Of a stretch of 38,526 nt of DNA, positions 1-7,872 are shown piece by piece. The notes beneath the pieces were generated by a model. That model worked only from the letters and a program-made list of their open reading frames with translations, searched no databases and was not told where the DNA came from. The position numbers and the translations under genes were made by a program. This stretch comes from a virus. The DNA lies in IMG/VR virus record IMGVR_UViG_3300042568_000519, positions 1 through 38,526 of that record. One strand, 5' to 3'. The first letter of the stretch is position 1. Each line of letters starts with the position of its first letter.

Positions 1-114
1 CTCGCCGGCCAGACCGCCGGTCAGCATGGTCAGACCCTTGAGCAGCGGATTGATGCGCTGCTTGGCCTTCTTTTCGAGGTCGTCTCTAATTTCTTCTGCT
101 GATTGTGTAGCCAT
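1..114 (-). CDS. 5' fragment of gp15-like virion protein (continues at the other end)
   Basis: The start codon lies at 114-112 and the frame runs off the window edge. The 38 residues match the N-terminus of the complete gene at 36815-38161, so this is the same gene seen twice because of the terminal overlap. It should not be counted as a separate gene. No substitutions separate the two copies within this segment. Confidence 0.9.
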   Translation of the reverse strand, partial: MATQSAEEIRDDLEKKAKQRINPLLKGLTMLTGGLAGE

Positions 115-479
115 AGATCGTTAGCTCTGTTCGTTGAGGATTGACCGGCGGGCCATGCGACCGCCCATGCTTCGCATCGCCGCGGCGAGGATCTCCTCGG
201 GATCGTAGTTGATGTCGCGGAAGTACCTGCTCGGAGCCATGTCCCGATTGCGAGTCAGCACGGGGTTGACCGGAAGCTCGGGCAACGGAGTCGTAATGAC
301 TGGCCTGCTCAGCACCGAGGCACCGGGGAGTACGATGGGGTTGCGAGTGGTCGTTGACGGAAAACTGGTTGTGGGCTGTAAGGTGAATTGAGGTTTATCC
401 AACGGGATCAACCCTGGAGTGATAGGCTTGCTCTCTATAGCGGGGCCGGCAACACCAGTGTCCTCTATGTAGTAAGGCT
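1..479. repeat. Left copy of terminal redundancy (circular genome overlap)
   Basis: This stretch is repeated at 38048-38526. Aligning the two by eye gives 8 substitutions (left positions 128, 148, 172, 228, 234, 289, 295, 385) and no indels. The overlap contains the start of one virion gene and the 3' part of its neighbour, so it joins the two window ends into one continuous gene order. I read it as an assembly overlap of a circular or permuted genome from a mixed population, because a true terminal repeat would be expected to be identical. Confidence 0.9.
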
Positions 480-1161
480 TCTCGCCTCCTTGGACGGGGT
501 TTGTGACAACGCCTGAGAAAATGTTGGTATTAACATCTTCCACCTTTGGGAGAGGTGTCTCAGGAAGAGGATTCACCGGAGTGGGTTCCGATGGTCCCTG
601 AAGATTCATCCCGCCTTCCCTGATGTACCTTTCCCTGTTTTCATCGGTTATCAGGCTGGTTCCAGAGTCTTCTCCCTCGCTGCTGTATGTCGGTTGTTGA
701 GATACAGGAGGCGAGGTTGGCTCAGGAGCAGGCGATGAAACCGGAGTAAACGTCTGGATATTGCTCAGATCCAAAGCGGGACGATTGATTTCCCACCACC
801 TTGTTGGCCCACCAGTGTACGGAGTCGGTTCAGGAGTCGGTTCAGGAGTCGAGTAGTAGCTCAGCGGATCTACGGGAGGCTGAGCGTATCCGGATCGAGT
901 TACTGGTCCGAACTTAGGGGTTGGAGGGGTCGATAGATCGACTGCTGGCCTATTGTATTCCCAGTCATCGATCTGCCAGTCCCAGCGATTCCCAGCGTTA
1001 TCGACATATTCATCTCCAACTCGAAGTCCACCCGTGCCAGGAATGATTGCTCCCCATGGCAGATACTGGTCGCCGGCAAGATATAGCCTCTCAGACGCCT
1101 GATTCGGACTTGATGAATCCGTTCCAGATCCTGACGTATCTGTGCTGGTATCGTTTGCCAT
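121..1161 (-). CDS. Proline-rich hypothetical virion protein, 346 aa
   Basis: The protein is low in complexity and rich in Pro, Thr and Ser. It contains a short P-E-P-T repeat around residues 105-115, and a NRPAxDLS-type motif occurs twice (around residues 70 and 126), which suggests an internal duplication. No catalytic motif, signal peptide or membrane segment is visible. It sits 3 bp after the 457-residue virion protein and just before the coiled-coil protein at 36815-38161 across the circle joint, in the position of T7-type internal virion genes. I do not recognise a family. The C-terminal 119 residues are encoded again at 38168-38526 with two amino-acid changes. A structural or ejection-linked role is inferred from position only. 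Confidence 0.75.
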   Translation of the reverse strand: MANDTSTDTSGSGTDSSSPNQASERLYLAGDQYLPWGAIIPGTGGLRVGDEYVDNAGNRWDWQIDDWEYNRPAVDLSTPPTPKFGPVTRSGYAQPPVDPLSYYSTPEPTPEPTPYTGGPTRWWEINRPALDLSNIQTFTPVSSPAPEPTSPPVSQQPTYSSEGEDSGTSLITDENRERYIREGGMNLQGPSEPTPVNPLPETPLPKVEDVNTNIFSGVVTNPVQGGEKPYYIEDTGVAGPAIESKPITPGLIPLDKPQFTLQPTTSFPSTTTRNPIVLPGASVLSRPVITTPLPELPVNPVLTRNRDMAPSRYFRDINYDPEEILAAAMRSMGGRMARRSILNEQS

Positions 1162-1164
1162 TGA

Positions 1165-2538
1165 TCAGGCTTTCGGGATGAGGCTCTTGATTCGACCGAG
1201 CATCCAGTTGGCCACGAGCTTCTTGGTCTTCGGCTTGTCCTTGATCCACTTGGCGAACTTCTCGGCATTGCTGTCGTAGAAGCTCTTGAACCACTTGGGA
1301 CCAACAAGTTCCTTCCAGAAGTAGAACGCCTCCCACTGATCTGGGATGCACTCGCGGGCCACGTAGCAGCCGGCAAGGCCGAATCCGCTGAATGCCTGAC
1401 CGAGGTTTCCGATGCTGCTTGTGACGCCCTGAGCAATGGCAAGAGGAGAATTGGCCTTCGAGGCTTCAAACGCGTTCTGAGCGTTCTGTAGTGCGAAGCT
1501 CGAACCCATCTGCATCGACTGAGCTGGACTTGCCATTTGCATTCCCTGCATGAGCTGAGGAACAGCAAATGGCGAAGCGCCCTGTTGAAGACCTCCAAGT
1601 TGAGAAGCCTGCGAAACGATCGGCTGGAGTCCCAGGGCAGACTGGATGTTGGCAATGTTCTGCTGGCGACTGGCCTGCTGCTGCTGCTGCGCGGCCATCT
1701 GACCGGCGAAGCTCTGCTGCATCGCAGTATTCCGCTGACCGGTGGCCGCGAGGATGTTGTTGAACGCCTCCTGCGCCTGACGATTGGCGACATCGCTCGT
1801 AGTCTGGCCGCTCTGGAGCAGACCAATGGCTTGCTGCCGGCGCTGCACATCCGCGTTGGCGATCGCCTCGTTGACGGCGCGAGCCTCACGGAAAGCGGAC
1901 AGGTTGCCGAGGATGTTGCCGGTAGCGGTTCCGCGGGCGCGAGCGGCTTGCTCGGCAGCACGGATCATCGTGGGATCGAGAGTGCCAGCCTGAGCAAGAC
2001 CGGCTCCGATCTGGCGCTCGAGATCGCTGCGGATGGACTGTGCGTAGCCGGTATCCTGCGGGCCAGTAGGCATGCCCACGCGCTCGTAGGAAGGAGCGGC
2101 AGGAGAAGTCTCAGAGATGGGAGCTTTGCTGATATCGCTTAGGAACTGGGAATAGAGACCGGGAGTTCCGGGTCTTCCATCGGCAGCAGCAGTGCCATAC
2201 CGCTCGGGATCAAGAGCCTGAAGCTCTTTAAGCCGTTGTTCGGCGAACTTGGTGCCGTACAGTTGAGACGCCTCAAGCTGGCGTTGGGCTTGAACCGGAG
2301 CAAGATCAGCAAGCGCTTGGCCGATAGCTTTGGTCAGCGCGATATCTGATGTCTTGCTAAAATCAACCGTTCGGAACTGACCGGTTTCCTTTCCATCCTT
2401 GTAGATTGGAACTTGGACTGTCTCTCCAATCCGGGATGCTGCCTCAATCTCGCGCTGGAGCGGAAAAGTTTCAATTCCGGCCATAACCGCTTCCCGGTTG
2501 GCCGCTGCCATATCTGGTGCTTTATATGATCCGCCCAT
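1165..2538 (-). CDS. Virion protein, possible gp14-like internal protein, 457 aa
   Basis: The central region is Ala/Gln-rich and likely helical, including a run of five Gln near residue 265. The C-terminus carries a Cys-Tyr-Val-Ala-Arg motif near residue 388, followed by a Trp-rich stretch (QWEAF, FYFWKEL, GPKWF, KWIKDK). I recall similar C-termini in tail or structural proteins of uncultured phages, but cannot name the family. The ATG at 2538 has a good AAGGA ribosome site about 6 bases upstream and overlaps the preceding gene by 17 bp. Gene order (tubular A, tubular B, gp13-like, this one, then large proteins) matches T7 genes 11-16, so gp14 is the best positional analogue. Sequence alone does not prove it. 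Confidence 0.7.
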   Translation of the reverse strand: MGGSYKAPDMAAANREAVMAGIETFPLQREIEAASRIGETVQVPIYKDGKETGQFRTVDFSKTSDIALTKAIGQALADLAPVQAQRQLEASQLYGTKFAEQRLKELQALDPERYGTAAADGRPGTPGLYSQFLSDISKAPISETSPAAPSYERVGMPTGPQDTGYAQSIRSDLERQIGAGLAQAGTLDPTMIRAAEQAARARGTATGNILGNLSAFREARAVNEAIANADVQRRQQAIGLLQSGQTTSDVANRQAQEAFNNILAATGQRNTAMQQSFAGQMAAQQQQQASRQQNIANIQSALGLQPIVSQASQLGGLQQGASPFAVPQLMQGMQMASPAQSMQMGSSFALQNAQNAFEASKANSPLAIAQGVTSSIGNLGQAFSGFGLAGCYVARECIPDQWEAFYFWKELVGPKWFKSFYDSNAEKFAKWIKDKPKTKKLVANWMLGRIKSLIPKA

Positions 2539-2950
2539 AGGAAATCCTTCGGTTCATCAGTAGTTTGGAGTACCTGTCAAAATCGTACAAACGGGAAATG
2601 CCTTTGCGGAACCCACCCAGCTTGGTGACGTTCTTCGAGCACAGCCCCATCATGGCCAACCAGAGTGTCTGAACCGCATATGGCTCAGCACCAATAGCGA
2701 TCTCGATCCACGCGATGTGACCGTCTGGGAAGTTGTTGTTCAGATCCTCGGACTCCTCTATCGAGTTGAGAAATCGAACAGCCCCTACGCCAACGCACTT
2801 ACCATCCTCGTTCTTCACAATTCCGATCAGCTTCTTGGCATTGAAGATTCCAATCCAGTTGAGCAACTGATCATCGTTCCACGTGGAACAAGTAGGCCAA
2901 TGTTGTCTCAGCAGTTGTGCCGCTTCGATGATGGTGGGATGTGCGGTCAT
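2522..2950 (-). CDS. GNAT-like small protein, possible gp13 analogue, 142 aa
   Basis: Residues 38-65 (KKLIGIVKNEDGKCVGVGAVRF) and the strand-like segment around residues 78-86 (HIAWIEIAIG) resemble the central strands of GNAT acetyltransferases, although the acetyl-CoA loop is not convincing. Podophages often encode a small GNAT-like protein between the tail nozzle gene and the internal virion proteins (T7 gp13 position), and this gene sits exactly there. It overlaps the upstream gene by ATGA. Acetyltransferase activity is doubtful; a virion assembly role is inferred from position. Confidence 0.65.
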   Translation of the reverse strand: MTAHPTIIEAAQLLRQHWPTCSTWNDDQLLNWIGIFNAKKLIGIVKNEDGKCVGVGAVRFLNSIEESEDLNNNFPDGHIAWIEIAIGAEPYAVQTLWLAMMGLCSKNVTKLGGFRKGISRLYDFDRYSKLLMNRRISYGRII

Positions 2951-4905
2951 TGCTGAGGACGCACAGAATCAACAAAGCCAGAAAGTATCGTGGACTGGAG
3001 ACTCAACCGGCTTCCGCTGGTCGTGTTGATCTTGAACTGGATGTTGTTCCAACGTCCTCGGCTGATGAGGTTGTAAGCCGCCAGGAACTTCTGGGTGCTC
3101 GGGATGCTGATCGCTGGATCAATCGAGGTGAACGTCCCGCTCATGTTTGTGGCGTATGAGAGCGAGGCACCGATGCTCGAAGCGTACGGATTATCAAGCG
3201 CGATCTGGATGCTGTATCCGATCTTGTCCGGAATGGGTTCCCCGAGGTTGTACGCCTTGGTGATGACCGTGGATTGGTAGGTGCTACCGCCGTCGAGGTA
3301 AGCAGACTGCTGCACGGGGCTGAGGCGGGTGTTGGGTAGGTAGTCGTTGAAAGACCAGACTTGGCCCGCACCTTCACTGAGCGAGATGATGTCGCCGGCG
3401 AACATGAGCACGGGGCCGAAGTTCGAGAAGGCGGTGGGTATGAAGTCGTTGACCTGCCAGTTGTCCCAGTAACCGAGCCACGAGCGGGCCAGTGAGTGGT
3501 AGACGATGACCGCGTTGTTCTGGTTGAAGGTTCCTTCGAGTTCGATTGAAGAACCGGATTCGAGCAGAAGTGCCTCTTCGCTTTCCAACCCGATGGAGAA
3601 CGGACCAGCGGTAACGAACGGAACGGCCAAGAGGTAGCGGTTGTTCCAGAACACGCCATCGCAGTATTCCAGCTTGGTCTTGTCGATGCGGCTGATCAGG
3701 TCGTTGATCGGGCTGCTGAGCGCGAGGCCAACGCTGGTCTGGGTACCCGCTTGGATCTGCGCCATTGAGCGGATGCCGTCGCGGGACAGGAAGAAGACAT
3801 CGGCACCGACAGCGGTGATCGAACGGTGCGAGGAGCAGCCGATATTGCCCGAGATGAGTGTGATGACCCAATCGGCTGGATCCTGCGTAGGATCGGCATC
3901 TACGCTCCAAATTGAGCGTTCCTTGAAGACGAGGAGCTTGTAACCGAACCACGAGTAGAGACCGCGGATTGGATCACCATCGCCACCGACACGGATGGAA
4001 CCGAGCGGATCCCACGACTCGCCATCGAGGATGTCCGAGAAGTAGAGGGTATCTGGCTGGATGGTGGTATCTGCGGACACGGCCCACAGACGGTTGGTGT
4101 GGGTGGTGAGATAGAGCGGCTTGGCGGGAGCGGCGAGTGATACGAATGCGACCGCGTGGGACTGGTTTGCCGGTGAGATCGAAACCGTAGGAGCCGTGAT
4201 GTAACCGCTGCCGGGGTTCGTGATGGTAATCGCAACTAGGTTGCCATCATTGGCCACAATGGCGGTGGCCGTAGCGGTTACACCGCTTGGCGGAGCCGAT
4301 ATGGTGATCGTGGGAATCGAGTTGTGATTTGAACCCTGCCTGATCACATCGATGCGGCTGATTTTGCCGGCTGTAATTGCCGCGTTGGTGTTCGTGCTCG
4401 TGACATAACGCAGGGCGCTATAGCCGTCCGCGTAGAAGAGTTTGTCGTTGAGCTGTGCGAAGTAAACGAACCGGGAGGCGTCGTTGATCGTCGAGCTTGC
4501 GATCGAATTGTACGAGACTCCGGGTGAACCGTAGTAGAGATCCTTGGTACCGGTGTTCCGATTGAGAACGGCGATTACGAGGCGCTCGGAAGCCGCAGTA
4601 TCGAAATAGAAGCCAGAGAAGACCTGCGAGTTGGTGGGTAGGTTACTGGCAAAGTTGGAAGTGGTGGACTCCCAGTTGGTGATGATGTCTTCCCAGTTGC
4701 GCGATTCGCTGTTGCCGGTCAGCGACAGGGTCCCGAGGCGTGTGACGAGGTTGCCGAAGTCGTCATAGTCCATGTTGATTGCCTCTTCCATGCTGGTGGC
4801 AGGAATGGCATCGGGACGAGTGGCGGAGATGACCCCGGTGGAGAAGCCGTTGCTTCCATCCAGAAGCATTTGGTCATCGAGCGCGTCTGAGGATTGGAAA
4901 GGCAT
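2947..4905 (-). CDS. Tail tubular protein B-like (tail nozzle), 652 aa
   Basis: The N-terminus has the pattern AINMDYDDFGNLVTRLG, typical of podophage tail nozzle proteins where the chain starts each beta-propeller blade. The middle contains blade-like phrases such as LYFSDILDGESWDP, WFGYKLLVFKERSIW and VFFLSRDGIRSM. The length (652 residues) is somewhat shorter than T7 gp12 (about 790). It starts at an overlapping TAATG directly after the tubular A-like gene, which is the expected order. The protein should form the distal tail tube through which DNA exits. Assignment is by pattern and synteny, not by alignment. Confidence 0.75.
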   Translation of the reverse strand: MPFQSSDALDDQMLLDGSNGFSTGVISATRPDAIPATSMEEAINMDYDDFGNLVTRLGTLSLTGNSESRNWEDIITNWESTTSNFASNLPTNSQVFSGFYFDTAASERLVIAVLNRNTGTKDLYYGSPGVSYNSIASSTINDASRFVYFAQLNDKLFYADGYSALRYVTSTNTNAAITAGKISRIDVIRQGSNHNSIPTITISAPPSGVTATATAIVANDGNLVAITITNPGSGYITAPTVSISPANQSHAVAFVSLAAPAKPLYLTTHTNRLWAVSADTTIQPDTLYFSDILDGESWDPLGSIRVGGDGDPIRGLYSWFGYKLLVFKERSIWSVDADPTQDPADWVITLISGNIGCSSHRSITAVGADVFFLSRDGIRSMAQIQAGTQTSVGLALSSPINDLISRIDKTKLEYCDGVFWNNRYLLAVPFVTAGPFSIGLESEEALLLESGSSIELEGTFNQNNAVIVYHSLARSWLGYWDNWQVNDFIPTAFSNFGPVLMFAGDIISLSEGAGQVWSFNDYLPNTRLSPVQQSAYLDGGSTYQSTVITKAYNLGEPIPDKIGYSIQIALDNPYASSIGASLSYATNMSGTFTSIDPAISIPSTQKFLAAYNLISRGRWNNIQFKINTTSGSRLSLQSTILSGFVDSVRPQQ

Positions 4906-5666
4906 TAGAGGATGTCCTGGAACGTGTAATCGTAGAGGCTATCCGGGATGATGCGGCTGATCTGCTGCTGTTGGCCACGCTCCATGTCTTTCATGATGGA
5001 GACCTGAGCAGCGCCCTCTTGGAACTTGGCCTGCGCCTTCCCGTACTGCCGGGAGTATTCGAGGAGATCGCCTTCTGTGTAGGCCATCAGTGCGTTCTCG
5101 ACGCCGCGCAGCTCGAAGTTGGTATCGTTCGAGATGGTCTGGGCTTCGCCGAACTGGCGCATCTGGGACTGTTTCTTGCCCAGGATGAAGAGGGTGCCGT
5201 TGGTATTGGGTGTCGGGATGAGCTTGATGCGCGGGACACCGGCTTCACCGTAGGAGACACCGAGGACGCGAGCCCAGTTGACAAAGTTGCCGGGTGTGGA
5301 CTTGCGGCTATCGACGTTGTTCCAAGTGTTGGGATCGAGCTGGAAGAACGAGACCCATTCGGCGGCTGGTACTTCGATACCATCGGTATCACCGGAGACC
5401 GTGAAACGGGATGCGACCGGGAAGTCGAGGAACATGTTGTAACCGGTCCCGGAAGTGTACGTGGCGGTGACGTACTCGGAGATGGTGACGAGTTCTTGGC
5501 CGTCTGTGACGGGTGTTGAGACGACTCCGAGGGTATCGTTCCAGAGGCACGAGTCCCAGATCATCGAGTAGCGACGGATGCAGAACTTCTTAGCCAACGT
5601 GAGGGTGGCCGAGTCCGTGAACGAGAGCTTGTCGCAGGCCGCTTGGGCTACTTCGGAGGGTTTCAT
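4905..5666 (-). CDS. Tail tubular protein A-like (head-tail adaptor/gatekeeper), 253 aa
   Basis: The protein has a helical N-terminus (KPSEVAQAACDKLSF) followed by a Trp-rich segment (MIWDSCLWND) and later beta-rich segments with a DFPVASRF strand. This layout is seen in podophage adaptors that sit below the portal and bind the nozzle. Its size fits, T7 gp11 being about 196 residues and related adaptors 200-260. It overlaps the upstream tail fibre gene by ATGA and the downstream nozzle gene by TAATG, so the three are translationally coupled. Confidence comes mainly from the neighbour pair. Confidence 0.65.
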   Translation of the reverse strand: MKPSEVAQAACDKLSFTDSATLTLAKKFCIRRYSMIWDSCLWNDTLGVVSTPVTDGQELVTISEYVTATYTSGTGYNMFLDFPVASRFTVSGDTDGIEVPAAEWVSFFQLDPNTWNNVDSRKSTPGNFVNWARVLGVSYGEAGVPRIKLIPTPNTNGTLFILGKKQSQMRQFGEAQTISNDTNFELRGVENALMAYTEGDLLEYSRQYGKAQAKFQEGAAQVSIMKDMERGQQQQISRIIPDSLYDYTFQDIL

Positions 5667-6985
5667 GCGAAGAACTCTTGGAGCGTCATGGCGGAGATTG
5701 TTGTGAAGCTGGATCCACCGTTTATCGCGTAGTTGAGGTACAGGTTCGTGACCGACAACGGAGAGAAGATGTGAACCTTGTACGTTGTTGAAGTGGACGA
5801 TGACGGGGAATCGAGGAACTCGATCTTCGTGTTGTTGATCGCATTGACCTCACCGTCTTCGTAGCTTCCTGAAGCAATACCTTTCTGGCCTGTGCCAATC
5901 GAAGTGCCGATCTCGGTTCCGTTTCTGGTTACACGGAACAATACGAATTGAGAGGCGTTAACCAGTGTTGAGTAATTCAGGACGATGCTGACCAGAATCT
6001 TGGACGAAGTGGACCGAGGAGTGATTGACCTTGTTACAGAGGCGATCTCGGTTCCAGGACCAGTGAGTGATCCAGTGTAGTTGTATCGATCATCAGCAAC
6101 CTGCTGAACGCACTGAGGAGCGTTGGATGCGTTGATGCCAAGTGAATTGGCTGTCACCACTTTTACCTTACTGGAGTCGCTTGCATCGGAGATGAGCACC
6201 TTGTCGTTGGCCAGATCAACGGTGACCGTCGAAATGTTCGGAGCGGTGATGTTGTCCGAGTTGAGAGTCAGCGTGTCCGTGCCGGCATTGCCCAGCGTGG
6301 TGTTGCCATTGGCCGCAAGATCTCCGGTGAGCGTGGTATTGCCGGTGACACCAAGCGTAGATCCCACCGTTGCAGCCCCCGTCACCGACAGGATCGCCAG
6401 GGTGGACAAGCCGGTCACACCGAGCGTGGTGCCGATCGTGGCCGCATTGGTAACCGCGAGACTATTGAGCGTGGATCCTGAGGTAACCGCGAGGCTGGCG
6501 AGCGTAGAGAGTCCGGTGACGCCCAGTGTGGTTCCGACCGTAGCAGCGCCGGTGACACCAAGGCTGGCCAATGTGGAGGCTCCAGTGACGTTGAGGGTGC
6601 TGCCCATGCCAACCGCGCCGGTGAGCGTGGAGATGCCGGTGACTGACAGGGTGCCGGGGATCGTGAGGCCACCGGTGATACCGAGCGTTCCACCGATCGT
6701 GGCATTGCCGCTGGTGATGAGCGAGCTCAGGGAGGTGACGCCGGTGACGTTGAGGGTGCCGGCCACAGCGGTGTTGCCGCTGGCGGAAGCGACCGTGAAG
6801 CGGCTGGTTGCGACGCTGAAGTCTCCGGTGGAGTTGAGCGCGGTGGTGGAGACTTGGAGTGCGGAATCGTTTCCGCTGCCGTCGCTGAGTGTTCTGAGAA
6901 CACCTGTCAGCGTGGCGTTATCGGCTGTCTTCAGCAGGCCAGTGTAGGTGCTGGCGACGGTACTGCCTGTGAGTGGTGTTCCCAT
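5663..6985 (-). CDS. Tail fibre / receptor-binding-type protein with beta repeats, 440 aa
   Basis: Residues from about 70 to 235 are a series of short repeats built on the pattern VTGxSTLxSLxVTGAATVG, typical of trimeric beta-structured fibre shafts. The C-terminal 150 residues are non-repetitive and rich in Ser/Thr and aromatic residues, suggesting a globular tip. The N-terminus is short, with no recognisable virion anchor. The gene lies directly upstream of the tail adaptor gene. This is a different fibre from the S74-type one at 8241-9641, so the phage probably has two receptor-binding or shaft proteins. Confidence 0.75.
   Translation of the reverse strand: MGTPLTGSTVASTYTGLLKTADNATLTGVLRTLSDGSGNDSALQVSTTALNSTGDFSVATSRFTVASASGNTAVAGTLNVTGVTSLSSLITSGNATIGGTLGITGGLTIPGTLSVTGISTLTGAVGMGSTLNVTGASTLASLGVTGAATVGTTLGVTGLSTLASLAVTSGSTLNSLAVTNAATIGTTLGVTGLSTLAILSVTGAATVGSTLGVTGNTTLTGDLAANGNTTLGNAGTDTLTLNSDNITAPNISTVTVDLANDKVLISDASDSSKVKVVTANSLGINASNAPQCVQQVADDRYNYTGSLTGPGTEIASVTRSITPRSTSSKILVSIVLNYSTLVNASQFVLFRVTRNGTEIGTSIGTGQKGIASGSYEDGEVNAINNTKIEFLDSPSSSTSTTYKVHIFSPLSVTNLYLNYAINGGSSFTTISAMTLQEFFA
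6290..6770 (-). repeat. Tandem degenerate coding repeats in the tail fibre
   Basis: Units of about 45-75 bases encoding VTG(A/L)(A/S)T(V/L) motifs recur head to tail. They are diverged in DNA but strongly conserved in protein pattern. They create a long open antisense frame (6123-6947 plus) that is an artefact of the repeats. Boundaries are approximate. Confidence 0.7.
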
Positions 6986-6986
6986 A

Positions 6987-7211
6987 CTATTCTCTTGGAG
7001 GTAGTGCGTACCAACCCTCGTGGATTGTCACGCGGTTTCGGCTTTTGACGGTGTTACCGCTGGCATCTTTGGCCCACACATGGGCTTTGACGTTTTCAGC
7101 CAGTCTGACGGGTTGTCCTGGCGGGACCATCACCACTCTTGTTGGGGCGCAGCCCAGCGGCATCAGCGCGAGCAAGGAGATCGTCGCGTAGGCGATTGTC
7201 TTTCTGTCCAT
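6987..7211 (-). CDS. Small lipoprotein, possible outer-membrane spanin-type, 74 aa
   Basis: The N-terminus is a signal peptide (MDRK followed by a hydrophobic stretch) ending at a lipobox-like LMPLGC, with Cys at residue 21. The mature part is about 54 residues with the phrases VVMVPPGQPVRLAE and HEGWYALPP, which I recall from small lipoproteins in many phages. Its neighbours are two small membrane proteins, so a lysis role is plausible. The ATG at 7211 is chosen; an in-frame TTG at 7217 is possible. Unlike classical Rz1 it is not proline-dense, and no convincing inner-membrane spanin partner is visible. Confidence 0.65.
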   Translation of the reverse strand: MDRKTIAYATISLLALMPLGCAPTRVVMVPPGQPVRLAENVKAHVWAKDASGNTVKSRNRVTIHEGWYALPPRE

Positions 7212-7296
7212 CTTCAAGGGTTTGGTCTTTCTGATCTATGATCTTGTTGAGCGTGGCGTTGGCCACTCCTTGGGCTATGCTGAGGATTGGGTCCAT
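7096..7296 (-). CDS. Possible overlapping small ORF, 66 aa
   Basis: An ATG at 7296 opens a frame whose first part (MDPILSIAQGVANATL, then QKDQTLEDGQ) is helical and charged. Its last third overlaps the lipoprotein gene in another frame. It fills an otherwise uncoded 80 bp after a terminator-like hairpin. There is no clear ribosome site. Overlap with a lipoprotein recalls nested Rz/Rz1 genes, but no membrane segment is present, so the comparison is weak. Confidence 0.3.
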   Translation of the reverse strand: MDPILSIAQGVANATLNKIIDQKDQTLEDGQKDNRLRDDLLARADAAGLRPNKSGDGPARTTRQTG

Positions 7297-7301
7297 AATG
7301 G

Positions 7302-7331
7302 AAAAGCCAGCGAGGTGTGAATCCCGCTGGC
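7302..7331 (-). terminator. Rho-independent terminator candidate, minus strand
   Basis: The arms 7306-7315 (GCCAGCGAGG) and 7323-7331 pair over 9 bp with one bulged base and a 7-base loop. On the minus transcript the hairpin is followed by a short U run (AAAA at 7302-7305 on the plus strand). It lies after the holin-like gene (stop at 7357) and before the lipoprotein. Confidence 0.55.
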
Positions 7332-7356
7332 GATGCATTGCCGTTCTGGCGGGATG

Positions 7357-7539
7357 TTACTCGGCCTTCTTCTCGGCGTCCTTGGCCCAGATAAGGCCGA
7401 TGCCAACGGTCACTTGAGCGATGGTGGCGGTCAGATCGACGTTGGTGCTAGGATCGCCATCGAACACGGATTTGAGAGCACTTCCAATAGCAACGAGAAT
7501 GACGCCAACGCCAGCGAGTGTAGTTTTGATGTTTTTCAT
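7357..7539 (-). CDS. Holin-like small membrane protein, 60 aa
   Basis: Two hydrophobic segments, about residues 8-23 (LAGVGVILVAIGSALK) and 36-52 (LTATIAQVTVGIGLIWA), are separated by a polar turn with DGDPSTN, and the tail is charged (KDAEKKAE). I recall this layout from many small phage proteins annotated as holin or membrane protein. The start overlaps the stop of the upstream 57-residue membrane protein by ATGA. It would act in the inner membrane; pore formation is inferred. Confidence 0.6.
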   Translation of the reverse strand: MKNIKTTLAGVGVILVAIGSALKSVFDGDPSTNVDLTATIAQVTVGIGLIWAKDAEKKAE

Positions 7540-7709
7540 TTTTTCAGGGCTTTGTAAAGTGCAACGCAGGCGGCGGCAAGGCCAACCAAGGCGGAGAGGA
7601 ATCGAATCCCGTCCGTGAGCTGGGGGAGCATCGACGCTGCGGTCGCAGTCGCCGCGGTTCCGAGCGAAAGGGCTAGGCCGTTCGTTCCGCCTTGGTTGGA
7701 AGCGTCCAT
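7536..7709 (-). CDS. Small membrane protein, possible holin partner, 57 aa
   Basis: The frame runs from ATG at 7709 to a TGA overlapping the next start. The C-terminal half has a clear membrane segment (residues about 36-52, RFLSALVGLAAACVALY) followed by a basic tail (KALKK). The first half is Ala/Thr-rich and moderately hydrophobic. Only one base separates it from the preceding stop, and it is coupled downstream by ATGA, so it belongs to a tight cassette of tiny genes. A holin or antiholin function is inferred from size and position. Confidence 0.6.
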   Translation of the reverse strand: MDASNQGGTNGLALSLGTAATATAASMLPQLTDGIRFLSALVGLAAACVALYKALKK

Positions 7710-7710
7710 G

Positions 7711-7872
7711 TTACTCGGGCTTGTGCTGCTGCTGTGCGTTCACTTGGGCTTCAATGCTTTCGTACAAAGGAAGCCCAACCTTCATATTCATAACGTCTCC
7801 AGCCTTCATCCCGATCACGAGAAGCTGGGTGAGCTGTTGCAACTGTTGCAGTGTGAGTTCAATTTTAATCAT
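7711..7872 (-). CDS. Small Gln/Leu-rich protein, 53 aa
   Basis: The N-terminus (MIKIELTLQQLQQLTQLL) is amphipathic with a QQL repeat, and the C-terminus reads AQVNAQQQHKPE. The start at 7872 overlaps the stop of the preceding gene (ATGA); a longer in-frame extension upstream would run through that gene and is unlikely. No known family is recognised, but I recall similar short LTLxxLxxL proteins beside phage tail fibre genes. Confidence 0.55.
   Translation of the reverse strand: MIKIELTLQQLQQLTQLLVIGMKAGDVMNMKVGLPLYESIEAQVNAQQQHKPE

Noticed and set aside
1-479. Terminal repeat as attachment sites or an IS duplication
   Set aside because: It covers parts of two virion genes in identical order at both ends and simply closes the circle; no integrase or transposase is present.
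900-1961. Minus-strand ORF (353 aa) rich in Arg/Ser
   Set aside because: Shadow of two virion genes in another frame; composition is typical of out-of-frame GC-rich DNA.
6290-6770. Possible CRISPR-like array
   Set aside because: Units vary in sequence and length, have no unique spacers, and translate into a continuous fibre shaft.
6123-6947. Plus-strand ORF (274 aa) with Val/Pro/Ser repeats
   Set aside because: Antisense reading of the fibre repeat region; the regular DNA repeats keep the frame open.
7096-7338. Extended version of the small ORF starting at 7338
   Set aside because: Its first codons would be made from the terminator hairpin at 7302-7331; only the shorter form from 7296 is kept as a weak candidate.
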